Assembly (NCBI GenBank): GCA_964017235.1 | Contig: OZ024930.1 | Span: forward strand, 27,904,614-27,968,613 | From: Sabellastarte sp. h YS-2021 | Taxonomy: Eukaryota; Annelida; Polychaeta; Sabellida; Sabellidae | Direction: 5' to 3' | Length of the DNA stretch: 64,000 nt | Part shown: positions 46,674 through 58,186 of the stretch, piece by piece | Position numbering within the stretch: position 1 is the stretch's first letter | Layout of the letters: each line of letters opens with the position of its first letter | Program-made: the position numbers and the translations under genes | The notes under the pieces: generated by a model | Told to the model about the DNA's origin: nothing | The model's database searches: none | The model's input: only the letters and a program-made list of their open reading frames with translations

Positions 46674-48547
46674 TCTATGTCCCAGGCCCTTGGGTCTGGG
46701 ATAGGAGACACATACAGTGGGAGTTTGTGGTTCAGGTGAGTGGCAAATAAGTCTACATGAGGGGTGAACCACTTCTGGCAGATTTGTTTGAAGACCTGTG
46801 GGTGCAGAGACCATTCTGTTGACTGCACTTGGTTGGACCTGGACAGTAGGTCGGCCATCACATTCAGACACCCTGGAATGTGCCTGGCTTTCAATGTTAT
46901 GTGGTAGTGATGGCACCAGGTCATGATTTTCCACAGGAGAGTGCACATCTCTGCTGAGTGAGTTTCCCCCTGCTTGTTGATGTAGGCTACCACTGTTGAG
47001 TTGTCCGTCGCAACTAACACTGTTTGATTCTGGCACTGGTCCTTGAAGTCTCGAAGGGCCAGGGAGACCGCCTTCAATTCCAGGACATTTATGTGTAGCC
47101 TTTTTTCCCGATCTGACCACAGTCCTTTTGTAGAATTTTGATCTAAGTGAGCGCCCCAACCTTCATTTGAGGCGTCGGTAAAGAATTGGATACTGTGGTC
47201 CTTGGGATGAAGGTCTGAGCCTTTCATCACATTTGAGGGGTTTTGCCACCAATCTAGGTGGGCTACAATGGCTTCTGTCCAAGGAAGGAGGTTGTCCAGC
47301 GACTGAGGATTCCAGTGCTCCTTGAAGTGAAACTGAAAGGGCCTCATGTGAAGGCGTCCCTCCGGGACCATTTTCTCCGTTGAGGCTAGCAACCCAATTA
47401 GAGACATCAAACATCTTGTAGTCAAAACACGTTTTGACTTGAGTCGTAGGATCAAATCCTGAAGTTTGAGCCATCTCTCGTGAGTGGGTCTTACAAGGGC
47501 TGAATCTAGGTGGTATTCGTAGCCCACGAACGAAAACACCTGAGTAGGTTTCAGTTCTGATTTTTCTTGGTTGATTATCCAACCCAAGGATTGGGTTAGG
47601 TCTACCACTGCCTGTGTGTCCATTTTGGATTCCTCCTGAGACTGGGACCTGATCAGCCAGTCGTCCAGGTATTGGTGAATTCTGAGTCCTCTTGAGAGGG
47701 CCATTAGTTTCACTTCCTTTACGATCATCGTAAAGACCTGGGGGGCTGTGGCCAGTCCGAAAGGTAGGGAGGTGAACTGGAACACCTGGGCCTTGTAGCA
47801 AAACCTTAGGTATTTCCTTGAGTTTGGATGGATGGGGATGTGAAGGTATGCGTCTGACAGGTCTATCGACGATACCCACTCCCCTGGAACCAGGGAAGTC
47901 CTGATGGACTCCGGGCTTTCCATTTTGAACTTTTCTACATGTAGAAAAGTGTTGAGCCTGCTTAAGTCTATGACTGGCCTCCACCTTTGGTGAGGCTTGG
48001 GTACTAGGAACAGGCGACTGTAAAACCCGAGAGATTTTACGTTTTCCACCCTTTCGATAGCGTTCTTTGACAAGAGAGACTGGATACAAGTGGCCAAGGC
48101 TTGGTCTTTTTGTTGGGCCTTGTACTCTGACAGGATCAGAGGAAATCTGATCAAGTTTGGCTTTGAACGGAATGGCAGAACGTAGCCATTGGTGATAATG
48201 TTTAACACGTTTTGAGAACATTTGTTTATTAGCCAGTCTCTCTTGAAAGAACGGAGGCGACTTCCTACTGGTGGACTGAGTGAGGCTTTGGAGGAGTCAT
48301 TGGGAAGGGGGGTTTCCACGCCCCCTTCCCCTATTGTGGGGTCGAAAACGACCCCTGGAGCCTCTGAAGTTGGATTTTCCTCTTCCCGAGAGAAAGGATT
48401 GGTTACTGCTTTGAGAGGTATTGCCCCCATAGGGGCGTTTCCTGTAGGAGCCTCTTTTCTTGTGGGGGCCACGAAAGGGCTTATTCTGGTAGGGTGCGAA
48501 ACCCTGAGAATCTTTTGAGGTGCCTTTTTTGAGAAGGAAGTCCTCAC
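46674..48547 (-). CDS. DIRS RT-RNase H-methyltransferase-like (copy D), split by hAT
   Basis: About 620 residues before the insertion point. RT: FYSRLFLVPKPHQRWRPVID, motif A SSIDLSDAYLHIPIH, LPFGLATAPQVFTMIV, and the YLDDW box. RNase H: FFTDASNEGWGAHL, VLELKAVSLAL, VLVATDNSTVVAYIN and ADLLSRSN supply D, E, D, D. Then DLFATHLNHKLPLYVSP and DIDAL begin the methyltransferase-like block, cut at the target duplication. It overlaps gag by 251 bp in another frame (+1 or -2 relative to gag), so expression probably needs frameshifting or internal initiation. All catalytic residues checked are present; only the hAT insertion breaks the frame. Confidence 0.88.
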
Positions 48548-50452
48548 CTTCCTTTACGAGTTGAGACTCGAACAAGGAGGAGTCCCAGAAGGACGAGTTC
48601 CTAAGTTCTTGGCGTCTCGTTTCCCCTAACTGGGGATGTAATAGAGTCATCTCGGCTTCGCGCTTAAGCAAGCCGGTATTAGCCATGGAATATAATTCCC
48701 TCTGGAGAATATGGGCTAGAGATTTGCTGAGACAGGTAAGAGCTCTATGTTGAACAAGAACCGTCTTGTTCCAAAAATCCATGTACTCAGCAACTTCCTC
48801 ATATCCGCGCTTTGCTGCTTTCTCAGGATTGGCACCTTTCTGGATCTGAGATTTAATCTTCTTGACAGTTGACTTAATGTTATGTTGGCACTTTTCCAAG
48901 GAAGCATTGCAAGAAGAAGAGGTTTTGGCAAAGGCAGCGGTGAAGTTGAGGGTTGAGATATTTTGTCTAGCCTGATGTTCCAGCTCCTTAAGAACTGGCA
49001 GAGGAACTTTGGCTACTGGTGCCCCAGGAGGTCTAGGAGTAATACAGATCTTAGCAAAGTCTGTATTCAACTCCTGAATTTTGTCTTGAAAAGTGGGCTG
49101 TCCAACCTTATACCACTTAGAAGTGGATGGAGGAGGCTTGACATATTTGCCCTCAGCTAAATTGGCAGCTTTAAAATCATGTTGAAATTTATCAAAGGCG
49201 TCCTTGATAACTGAGCTACGTGGTAGAATAGAGGAAGATCCTCTAGGTCTGAGCTCTTGACGGCCTTTTTCGTCATCCAGACCCAACACTGAAGTTGAAG
49301 ACCTAGGCATAGAGTCCCTGGGGTCAGGGAGAGAGAGAATACGCCTGAAGGTATCTACTTCTTCAGAGTATTGGGAGGGAATGTCAGACAAGGCTACTTC
49401 CCTATAATAAGGGGGGGTCTGGATCATGTTGTGGGAGGTCTTGATCAGAAGCTGCGCCTGAGCCCTAGAGGGCTTAGAAGACCTGTGTCTGGCAACAGGG
49501 GAGTGATCTTCCTCTGAAGATGACACATATCTGGACCTAGATTTATGCTTGCTCTTGTCAGAGTGCTTCTTAGGTCTAGTTGGATGGATCCGAGGTTCGT
49601 CGGAATCCTCATCCAGTTGGTCCGAGGCAGAGCTCGGTGCTACTGTTTGTCTGTGGCTTTGTTTTTTGTGAGAGTACGAGGAATCCTTCGGTATAGCCTC
49701 AGAAGGGGCAACGTACTGATCCGAGGTAGTTTGGTTAAGTACTAGTCGAGGAGGGAGTGCTGGACCAACGTCCACATCCATTGCCTCGGACTGAGCATTA
49801 GTACTTGATCTCGGAGGGGATAGGTCCAGATGAGCAGCAATGTTGCTGGATGGACCAGCTTTTGAAGCACGAGGCGAGGGTTCAACCTCGGTTGGCTTTT
49901 TAATTGTTAACTCCTCTCGGAGTGATTGAAATGCTTTTAACATGGATGCCTGGAAGGAACCCATTTGTTGCTGCAAATGTATATTTAGTGAGTCACCCAG
50001 GGATTTCTCAATATTTCTTTGAATTTTATTTTGCAAAACAGTACCTGGGGTGGGAGGAACAGCCTTGGCTGGGGTCTTTAAAGATAAAGAACTGAAGGCG
50101 AGAGGTTGAGGACGGGGGGGTGAGGTAAAGAGGTTATCAGCAGCACTCTCTAGGTCTGCATTGGAACCAGTAAAAGAGTCCCCATCGCCTTCACCCAAGA
50201 GATCTAGTTCATCTTTAGAACTAGTTTCCGCTTTTTGCTTTTTTAAGTACCACTTCCTGTTTTGAATTTTTTGCAATTGCTCATCAGTGAGAGATGTGCA
50301 AATATGGCAGGGCGCTTCAAAGGTGACACAGGGGTCATCTCCCTTGCCAGCCTCCCTACAGGTAGGGCAGTAGTTATGATTATCAAAACTGAAGGAAAAA
50401 TGGCGGCATTTCTGGCTCTCGGTTTGTCTTTGTTTGCTTGATGGAGAGACAT
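48297..50452 (-). CDS. DIRS gag-like protein (copy D), start frameshifted
   Basis: The frame is open for over 700 codons, with 659 residues counted from 50276. The N-terminal part has a Cys-rich motif (CRHFSFSFDNHNYCPTC, then CVTFEAPCHIC), probably zinc-binding. Next come an acidic linker, a Ser/Arg-rich middle (SDKSKHKSRSRYVSS), a conserved block (LRPRGSSSILPR, KWYKVGQPTFQDK, LKELEHQARQN) and an Arg/Gly-rich tail that likely binds RNA. The ATG used by copies B and C corresponds to 50452-50450 but lies 41 nt, not a multiple of three, before the AAATGC of the Cys motif. A one-base loss thus separates start and body. Confidence 0.8.
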
Positions 50453-50470
50453 TTTAACGCAATAAAAAGA
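50450..50470 (-). promoter_or_regulatory. terminus-like GCAATAAAA motif before gag ATG
   Basis: On the plus strand cgcaataaaa at 50459-50467 repeats the last bases of the element's right terminus, directly next to the gag start. The same juxtaposition occurs in copy B (agcaataaaa at 29608-29617) and copy C (agcaataaa at 12215-12223). Confidence 0.5.
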
Positions 50471-50844
50471 CGTACAATTAGAATTGCCTGAACCGAGAAA
50501 ACTCAAAACATGCGGATAGCAAGGAAAATACTGAAGTTGTGAAATCAATAATTTTACAGAACAATCTATGATATATATAAAATGAAATATTCAAATATGA
50601 GCCTCCAACAATACGTAAAGACTGAGAAATAAATGAAAATGTCTGTATATTTACAAACTGCTACCAGTCCATTGTGGCCAACGAGAAAGTAGGGCGATTG
50701 GTCAGAAGTTATCACATGACGACAACTACCAGTATATCCGGTGGCTAACAAGAACGATCCTTTTTTCTAAGACGTTGGCCCCGGGTGTGGCAACCCGAGA
50801 ACAGCATTAAGTCCCACATGGTAAGCTATTGTAGCGCAATAAAA

Positions 50845-52275
50845 TGTAAATTTATAGCTCTTCATCTCCCCTTTACAAGGGGACTCTAACATACTACTGA
50901 ACCAGAATGGTCAACCAATATCAGTATCTAGGGACAGAAAAGTGGTCAAGCACCACAGAGAACATCTGGCAGATATTAAGACCATTGGGTGGGTGTACCC
51001 TGGTGTCAAGGTAGGACCGATGCTTCTCACTGTAAGAGTTAATAAAGGGGGACACACAAATCTCATCAGAAAGAGCATTCAGTGAGTCAAAGCACAACAG
51101 CAATGCAAAATAAAACAACATTGTAGCAAAAATTCTATGTGGGTCTTAGAGTTGAGGACAGCAGAATCAAAACTGGATACAAAGGGTAGAAAATTAGGTT
51201 GAGTATAGCAGAATCTGTTATCAAAATATAATATCAATGGCAACCACAGGCAAAGCTTATATTGGCTTACTTTGAATGTTAAGTTATCCTTAGGGATCAG
51301 TCAGAAAGTCACACTTGATCTGAAGCATTACTTGAAGGTGAATGAGCTTGATTGTCCTGAAATTAGGTGGCCAAAAACTGATGTGGTCTTAGTTTGAAAG
51401 ACTATTTTACTGAGTATAACAACAATTTTTTTCAAGCAACTTGGAATATTTAAGACAGAAATGAATAACTTGCAATAAATTACAAAATTTTATCTTATAT
51501 TTCAGCCAATTTTTGGGCTTTCATAGAAATTTCGATGAGTAAGCCTTATTTTCAAAAGTCCAACTCCTATTGTAGGGCCTATTTTATGACAGACAAAATT
51601 CCAGAAGACAAAATGTTTGGTATACTTAAATCAGAAAAGTGTTACCTTTGTAGATTACAGAAAGACAAAACTATGTCACTGACACATCCCAGTTAAACTA
51701 TATGCTCCACAAGAGCATTACTAGCCTTAGTCATTCGGCTTGAGTTTCTTTGTAAAAAGGAAACTGTGTTTTAGTTTCTACAATCTAGTCTAGAATATAA
51801 TGGCATTCACATCCACATACTGCTAACCCATTGTCTGCTGAGTAAATATCTGGTGACATGTAGTGGTACATCATGTTTATAAAACCTTTGTGCACATTAT
51901 TCAAAAAGGTTTTTGGTACAAATTTGAGCTTTATGTAAGGCAACCGAGTCACTAGCAATTAATTAGGAGAGTGAGCACTGACACAAAAATCAATGCACAG
52001 GTTTCCTGAAGGGAAACTGTTTCAAACAAGAGTGACATGTACAAATATGAAAAGGAAATCATAGTTTGCAGTAAATCACAGACAACATGCCCAAATTGGG
52101 CACAGATTCAGCTGTCATAGAATTCTTGATAAAAATTTGCTCCATAAATAGGCCTAAAAATTTATTGTAAAGTTAATTTTTTTGTTTTTAAATATTTACT
52201 TTTTCATTACAAGTGCTTATTATTTGGAGGAGGCCAACAATTATGATCATATATAAATAAAGGATGAACAAAAAA
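50845..52275. other. non-coding spacer between DIRS copy D and family 3 copy B
   Basis: No gene, exon or transposon recognised on either strand. Confidence 0.45.
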
Positions 52276-52550
52276 TTGCAAATTTAATAAGTAAATTAAA
52301 TTTTTATAAGTTAATACCCTATCCAATGGACAATTTGCTGAACCGGTCGGCGCAGACCGGCCCGCCAAACGTCAGAAAAAGACGTCCTGTGTTTCCACCG
52401 GCTGGCCGGTCCGTAGTACTGTGCACTCCCCAGATGGCGCCTCGTACTTCCTTCCTGTCTAGACAACCTGACGTCATAGCATCTTTTTCGTTGTCTAAAC
52501 CTCTTAGACCCCTAGTAAGCTGATAGCGGGGTCGGTGGGAGGGTCTTGTG

Positions 52551-52649
52551 TGTCCATTGGATAGGGTATTAACTTATAAAAATTTAATTTACTTATTAAA
52601 TTTGCAATTTTATTGCGTTAATACATCCTATCCAATGGACAATTTGCTG
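52551..52649 (-). repeat. ICR of family 3 copy B
   Basis: attaaatttgcaa joined to ttttattgcgttaata, with tccattggataggg arms; same design as in copy A. It preserves the right-end sequence now missing at 63005. Confidence 0.88.
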
Positions 52650-53009
52650 AATAACTACCGCTTGGTCGGCGGGTAAGTTACTAGGGACATATGTGAACTC
52701 ATAATAGCAAATTTTAACCTACGGTCTAGGCTGACTTTGTCAGGAGACCAATAGGCCCAGGCCTGGATTGACCTTAAGGTCAGGAAACCCTGTAAGGTCA
52801 TGGTCGGTTGCCAGCAGCCGGTTACCCGGGGCTATACCGACGTCGCCCCCCCCCCCCCTTTTAACAGACCTGCTCTGAGGTAGGGGGAAGAGAGGGAAGA
52901 GTTCAGTCCCAGAATGTCAATAAACCTCCCAAAGGAAGCACATCACATCTTTTACTATGTACATGTAGAAAATATTTATACTATGTACATATATACAAAT
53001 CTCCTCAAT

Positions 53010-54140
53010 CTAAGGGCCACCTGTGGATCTGCTGAGCAGCCACTACCGAGCCCAATTGATAAAGCTCCAAGTCAGCCCATGCCACACCCTTCAGATAGAA
53101 CTGTGTGAGGGTATAATGTGACTACAGTGGCAGGCTGACAAGATTGGATCTAAGGAGACTCCCGACTGGAAGACCTTAGGAGCAGCAAAGGCCCTGACAT
53201 CATGGGTTTTAACCTGATGTAAAGAGTGGGCCTCCTGGTCAGAGAGCTCATAACATAGGATCACAGTCTGCTTGATCTAAGAGGAGATAGAGGCAGATGT
53301 CTTTGTCGGAACCTTTCTTAAAGGAGACAAAACAACCACCTCCTTATTCTACTTGAGGTCTGAGGTCCTGTCCAAATAGTAGCGCAATGCTCTAACCGGA
53401 AAAAAGGGACCAGTCAGACTTGAGGGATCTATCCAGAGAAGGGGGCCAGGGCTGTTATAACCACTGGGGCCAGACTGTCTGGACCCTCCTGACCAGCTGA
53501 TTCTTGGATAGAAAGCTGGGTAATGGATACGAGGACACCGTTGACCAATTGGATTCATGGATTGGTGTCTAATATTTTTGTTTTGCCAAGCATGAATCTC
53601 ACTTCTGCGTTGCCCGACCCAAGGGCCAAGAAGAATACCGTCTTGAAGGTCAAATGCTTCAAGGAGGCCTCCTTGATTGGTCCAAAGGGAGCCTTATTCA
53701 GTTGGTGCAAAACCAGTGAGAGGTTCCAGGAGGTATGCCCCTCCTGCCTTTGGGTCTCTCTCTGTGGAAACTATCCAGGAGACGAGCGAGATTTTTGTCC
53801 CTGCTGATGTTGAAGGGTGAATTTCCCAGTTTATCAGCAATGGCTGAACTGTAACCATCAATGGTGCTGGGCTGTATCTTGCTGTCCTCATAAGGTACAT
53901 AAGGAAGTCAGCAACTGACTTTACAGGGGTACCCTGAGGTCCACCTGATTAGTGACGCACCACTTGTAACAATGGTCCACTTTGTGTCAACAGGTTGGGC
54001 AGATTGGGCAGACTCAGTGGGATGTGGCTGGACATGGCCACTGGATCCCAAAACCGAGGCATGATGGGCCACCCCGGAGCAATCAGAATGATTCTCTTGT
54101 ATGGGGAGTCCTGCAACATCACCGCTTTGCCCAATATGGC
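53010..54140 (-). pseudogene. family 3 methyltransferase-like tail and recombinase (copy B)
   Basis: LIAPGWPIMPRFWDPVAM near 54090 and then degraded recombinase pieces, closely parallel to copy A. About 150 bp present in copy A (16930-17085) are missing near 53980. The HDV/IRAF-type C-terminal region near 53180 is still recognisable in the nucleotide alignment but frames are broken. Confidence 0.75.
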
Positions 54141-54170
54141 TGATCGTGGGAAGGTGTATGCTTCCTGATC

Positions 54171-55650
54171 CTACCATGGCAAACTGAGCGCATTCACTGC
54201 TGTAACCAGGGGATCTGGTACCGGTGACACAAACAAGGGCAACTTGCTGTTGAACCTCGTGGCAAATAGATCTATTTGAGGCTGGTGCCAACTGTTGCAT
54301 ATTGCTTGGAAGACCTCCTGAAGGAGAAGGAGAGACCACTCTGTTTGGGTGGTCCGGTCTAGCCTGGCTAGCTTGTCTGCAACCACACTCAGCCAGCCTG
54401 GAATGTGTCGGGCTTTTAGAGTTACTTGATTTCTGGCGCACCAGGTCAAGATTCTCCATAGTAAAGCACAAAGTGGGCCCGACCTCATGCCTCCTTCCCT
54501 GTTTATGTATGACACCACTGTGGTGTTGTCTGTCTCTACAAGTACTATCTTGTGTATACAGAGGTCTTGGAACTCTTGTGAGGCTAGAAAGACTGCCTTG
54601 AGTTCTAGGTAATTGATATGCAACTTGCTTTCCAGGAGGGACTAGGTGCCTCCTGCAGTGTGTTCATTTAAGTGAGCACCCCACCCTGCTTTTGATGAAT
54701 CTGTAAAATTTGCAGATCATGTTTTATTTGGGTGTAATGGCTGGCCTGTAAGGACATTGTCCTCTTGCAACCACCCTTGTAAATGTGGGTGCAAACACCT
54801 TGGTATTGGAATCACCTTTTCTAGTGACTCTGGTACCCTCCAGTTGTTTTTGAGATGCCACTGTATGGGTCTCCTATGAAGTCGACCTAGGTGAAATTGC
54901 TTTCCTGTGGCTGTTAGTAAACCTATCAGACATGAACTGCTGGACCGGACAAACCGGTAGTGACAGTATTTCTAGCATTTGTCCTGAAGGTTCTGCCAAT
55001 GGTCCGGTATAGGTCAGACCCGACCGGCCATGAGGTCGAACTGGTAACCTAAACTTTGGCATATTGTCACTAGATCTAGTGTATGCCGGAGACAACCCCG
55101 ATGGGATGTGGCTTTCACCAACCAGTCGTCTACGTACTGGTGGATTATTATACCCTTGTGTATGGCCATCAGTTTCAACTCCTTTGCTAATACAGTGAGC
55201 TCCATGGGTGCAGTGGACAGACCGAAAGACAGTGCTTTGAACTGGTATGTCCGACCCTGGACATGAAATTTGATATGTCCTGGACTGTTCCTGTATAGGT
55301 ATATGGAAGTAGGCGTCCTTGAAATCTATTGAGGTAACCCACTCCCATTGTTGGAGGGTGGTCCTGATGGTCTCCGAAAGGTTTGGTTTGCCCAGACCTA
55401 GAATAGGTCTCCAATGGTTGTGTGGTTTTGGAACCAAGCAAGGTTGAAGAAGCCCAGAGATTTTGAACTGGCTCGACTGCACCATTCCTTGTCCATGAGC
55501 TGATGTAATGCTTCTAACCAATATAGGTTCCTGTGAAGATGTGCATAGCATTTGATAATTTGGGTGACCTTGTCAAGCTTGGTCTTGACTGGAAAGGGAG
55601 AGTGTAGCCCTCCTTCAACATTTGTACTACCTAGGGTCCAGCCCCCCAAG
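54171..55650 (-). pseudogene. family 3 RT-RNase H (copy B)
   Basis: Better kept than copy A: SIDFKDAYFHIPIQ retains the motif A Asp, and IHQYVDDWLVKATS (about 55140) retains the catalytic pair. RNase H at 54623-54400 reads LELKAVFLAS and VLVETDNTTVVSYIN, followed by ADKLARLD and DLFATRFNSKLPLF. Frames change at several points. Upstream to 55933 lies a Cys-containing stretch that may be the end of gag. Confidence 0.8.
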
Positions 55651-57710
55651 GCTTCCTAAGTCCCGAAACGGGGTTAGTCTGGACCCTACAGGCAGATGTG
55701 TGCCACATTCGGGACATTTGCTAGTCTGACAAAAATTTCTGTCCCTCCGGCCTCCGAACACTGGTCCGGTCTGGTGACAATGATCTGAAAAAACAGTCTC
55801 TTTGTTCTTGCTGTGGTCCGGTCCGGTGGGGCTGACACAACTTTTCACATTTAAAAGACTCTTGCCCCAGGCCAGCATCCTGCAAGGTGCAGCATTTACA
55901 AGAAATTGAGATGGCTGACCCCTGGCCAGACATGATGAAGATTTTTTTTTTTGATTAAGGACTATTTCCTTTCATGCTGGTTATTCAGGTCTGTTTTTGT
56001 CAAGGTGAAATCTATTATCTCCAGTCAAGTCCAGCACCGATAACAGGCTGTTGTGAGGTGTGATAAGGGAAGGTTGCCTGGCAGTAGCTGGGGATACTGT
56101 CATATCACTAAGGCCACTGATTGGTCTAAGAATTTTTGTAACCAAATCTACCTTAGGCAATTCTGTCCGGTACCAAGACTCCATAACCGGTAATTCACTG
56201 TAAACAGTTAAGTCTCTGTAACCGGCACAAAAAACTGGCAGGCTGGGGTCACCAATGAATTTAGACAGCTACTGGTCTATATTTAGCCAGCTTTTTTTTA
56301 ATGTAACCAGTTGGGGCGAAGCCCTGTACAGTAAGGACTGTGTAGCCAGCACCCTGTTTGTAGACTTGTAACCGGTAGGTTGAAGCAAGTGTACAAGGCT
56401 GTGTAGCCAGTACCAGCCGGAACACTCTGTAACCAGTTGTTGAAGCAAGTGTACAAGGCTGTGTAGCTAGTACTAAACAGTTGCTAAAGCAATCTTACAA
56501 CTATCTTGTGTGTTGAATTCAGCTTGCTGTAGGTTTCCTCCATTAATTAAAGTATTTCTTTAATCGCACGTCTTATTTGTAGATTTGACAGTTGCTGGGA
56601 AAGCCCTTGTGAACTATTTTTAGAAACACTTGGTGTTCGGTGTGTCACGTGACCAGTTTGCTGGTCGGAAAGACACGCGATTGGCTGATTGGAGCTCATC
56701 AGTTGTGGCGTTCTTTTGTGATACTTAAACATGCAAATGCGCAGTATTCTGCTCATCCACAAACCCCACTACCGACAACGAAGATGTCATCAGTAGGTGA
56801 CGTCAGTAGTCGCGTTCTTTGCGTGATACTTAACCAGCAACTTTACACTCTACAAAAACCCCACTACCGACAACAAGGCCAGGTCTGCAAAGCAGGGACT
56901 GTAATCACAGTAGACGTGAGTTCTGAAGAACGCACTTCCGACCTTCCTGGTCGGTGACAACACGTGACCAGCTTCGTGATTAGGTAGGAAGGACACGCGA
57001 TTGGCTGACTGGATATGACGTCAGAGGTCGCGTTCTTTTGAGCTGGTCGGTCGGCTGATGCTTTCAACACAGAGAAGCCTGGACCGGTGCGCTCTGTAGA
57101 TGAAATTCCTTCTTTTTTTCGAGATAAAACCAGTGAACTGGCCATCCACTACCCCCACTACCGACAACAAAGCCGGGTCTGCAAGGGAGGGACTGATATC
57201 ACCTTCTATTGTGAAGTCGGTTGAACTGGAGAAATCTGAAGAATGCATCTCTTGCTTCTGATGAAAAACACTGAATACTCAAGCTAGGCTGGTGTGACTG
57301 ATGCTATATAGCAGAGAAGTCGGTACCACTGCGCTCTGAAGAAATCTGAAGAATGCATCTCTTGCCTGGGGAATTCCTTCCATTTACAGTGTTCAAAACT
57401 ACGTAGACTACGTAGAATTTAATTTGTACGTAGTACTAGAAAAGACGTTTCTGTGGTGACTGTAGCTGGAAGGTAACAGAAGGAACATTCAAACAAAAGA
57501 CATGGATAAAAATACCTGTAAGTAGTATATACATAATTCCTCAATATTGTCGATCTGCCCCTAACAACCCAATGGTTGAGTGGGAGGAAACTAGTAAAAT
57601 GGCTGCCTTATATTTCGCGTTGTAACTGCCCAATCCTCAACACTAAATTGAGTCAGCTAGGGAGCGTTTCCAGCAGATTTCTAAATGTATATCCGTGCTT
57701 GATCAGTAGG
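55651..57710 (-). other. 5' region of family 3 copy B (possible gag end, minisatellite, leader)
   Basis: Matches copy A at 18720-20940. It holds about two 60-bp minisatellite units (56384-56500), E-boxes CACGTG at 56644 and 56961, and tgacgtcag repeats at 56797 and 57017. I see no convincing gag frame in either copy, so the family may be non-autonomous or have a very diverged gag. Confidence 0.6.
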
Positions 57711-57719
57711 TAATGCCCC

Positions 57720-58090
57720 TGTTCCACCAAAAGATTAAGCCCCGATCCTGTCGGCGACCCTTAATCGTGCACAGTCGGTTGAAAAAAGACAAAAATGGGC
57801 GGGAATACTGGGTCGGTACTGAAGTCTGGGATTAAGAACAGATTGTCCCCAGGACGCCTCAGGACACCTCAGGACGCCTCAGGCGGCCGCAGACAGTCCC
57901 CGACTGGTCTGGGACTAAGAACCGACTAAGCCAGTTTTCGGGTCGGTTTCAACCACGATCCTGTCGGACACAAACCGACTGGGTCCCAGGACGCCTCAGG
58001 CCTCCTGGGACTAAGAGCCGACTAACACACGATTAACTACCGGCGTCCTCAGGCGTCCTCAGGCCTCCTCAGGCCTCCCCAGACCACGAT
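57720..58090. repeat. left subterminal repeat cluster of Harbinger
   Basis: Multiple copies of cctcaggacgcc-like and gggactaagaaccgac-like motifs in both orientations; strikingly GC-rich against the surroundings. The mirror cluster is at 62160-62740. Candidate binding sites for the element's own proteins. Confidence 0.6.
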
Positions 58091-58130
58091 CCCCGATTAT
58101 TGTTTTGCAAAGTTGCTGGATTTTCTGGGT

Positions 58131-58144
58131 ATATATATATAAAA
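58131..58144 (+). promoter_or_regulatory. TATA-like box of the Harbinger transposase
   Basis: atatatatataaaa lies about 45-55 bp before the ATG at 58187. Confidence 0.5.
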
Positions 58145-58186
58145 TTTGCGATCTAATCATCATTGCTTTTCTAGGAACACACCAGG

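Larger units (their letters stand above)
42917..50844 (-). mobile_element. DIRS family 1, copy D (near full length)
   Basis: 7,928 bp including a 1,536-bp hAT insertion. The left terminus is ttgaaaattttaattac (42917), the right terminus gtagcgcaataaaa (50844). Inverted terminal repeats are seen at 42961-43115 and about 50685-50827. The ICR at 43166-43270 mirrors the joined ends. Gene order on the minus strand is gag, RT-RNase H-methyltransferase-like, tyrosine recombinase, the DIRS1-clade layout. It serves here as the reference for copies B and C. Confidence 0.95.

Noticed and set aside
50845..52275. Upstream exons of the acyl-CoA synthetase
   Set aside because: No frame gives the expected sequence preceding the GDLAYYDE exon.
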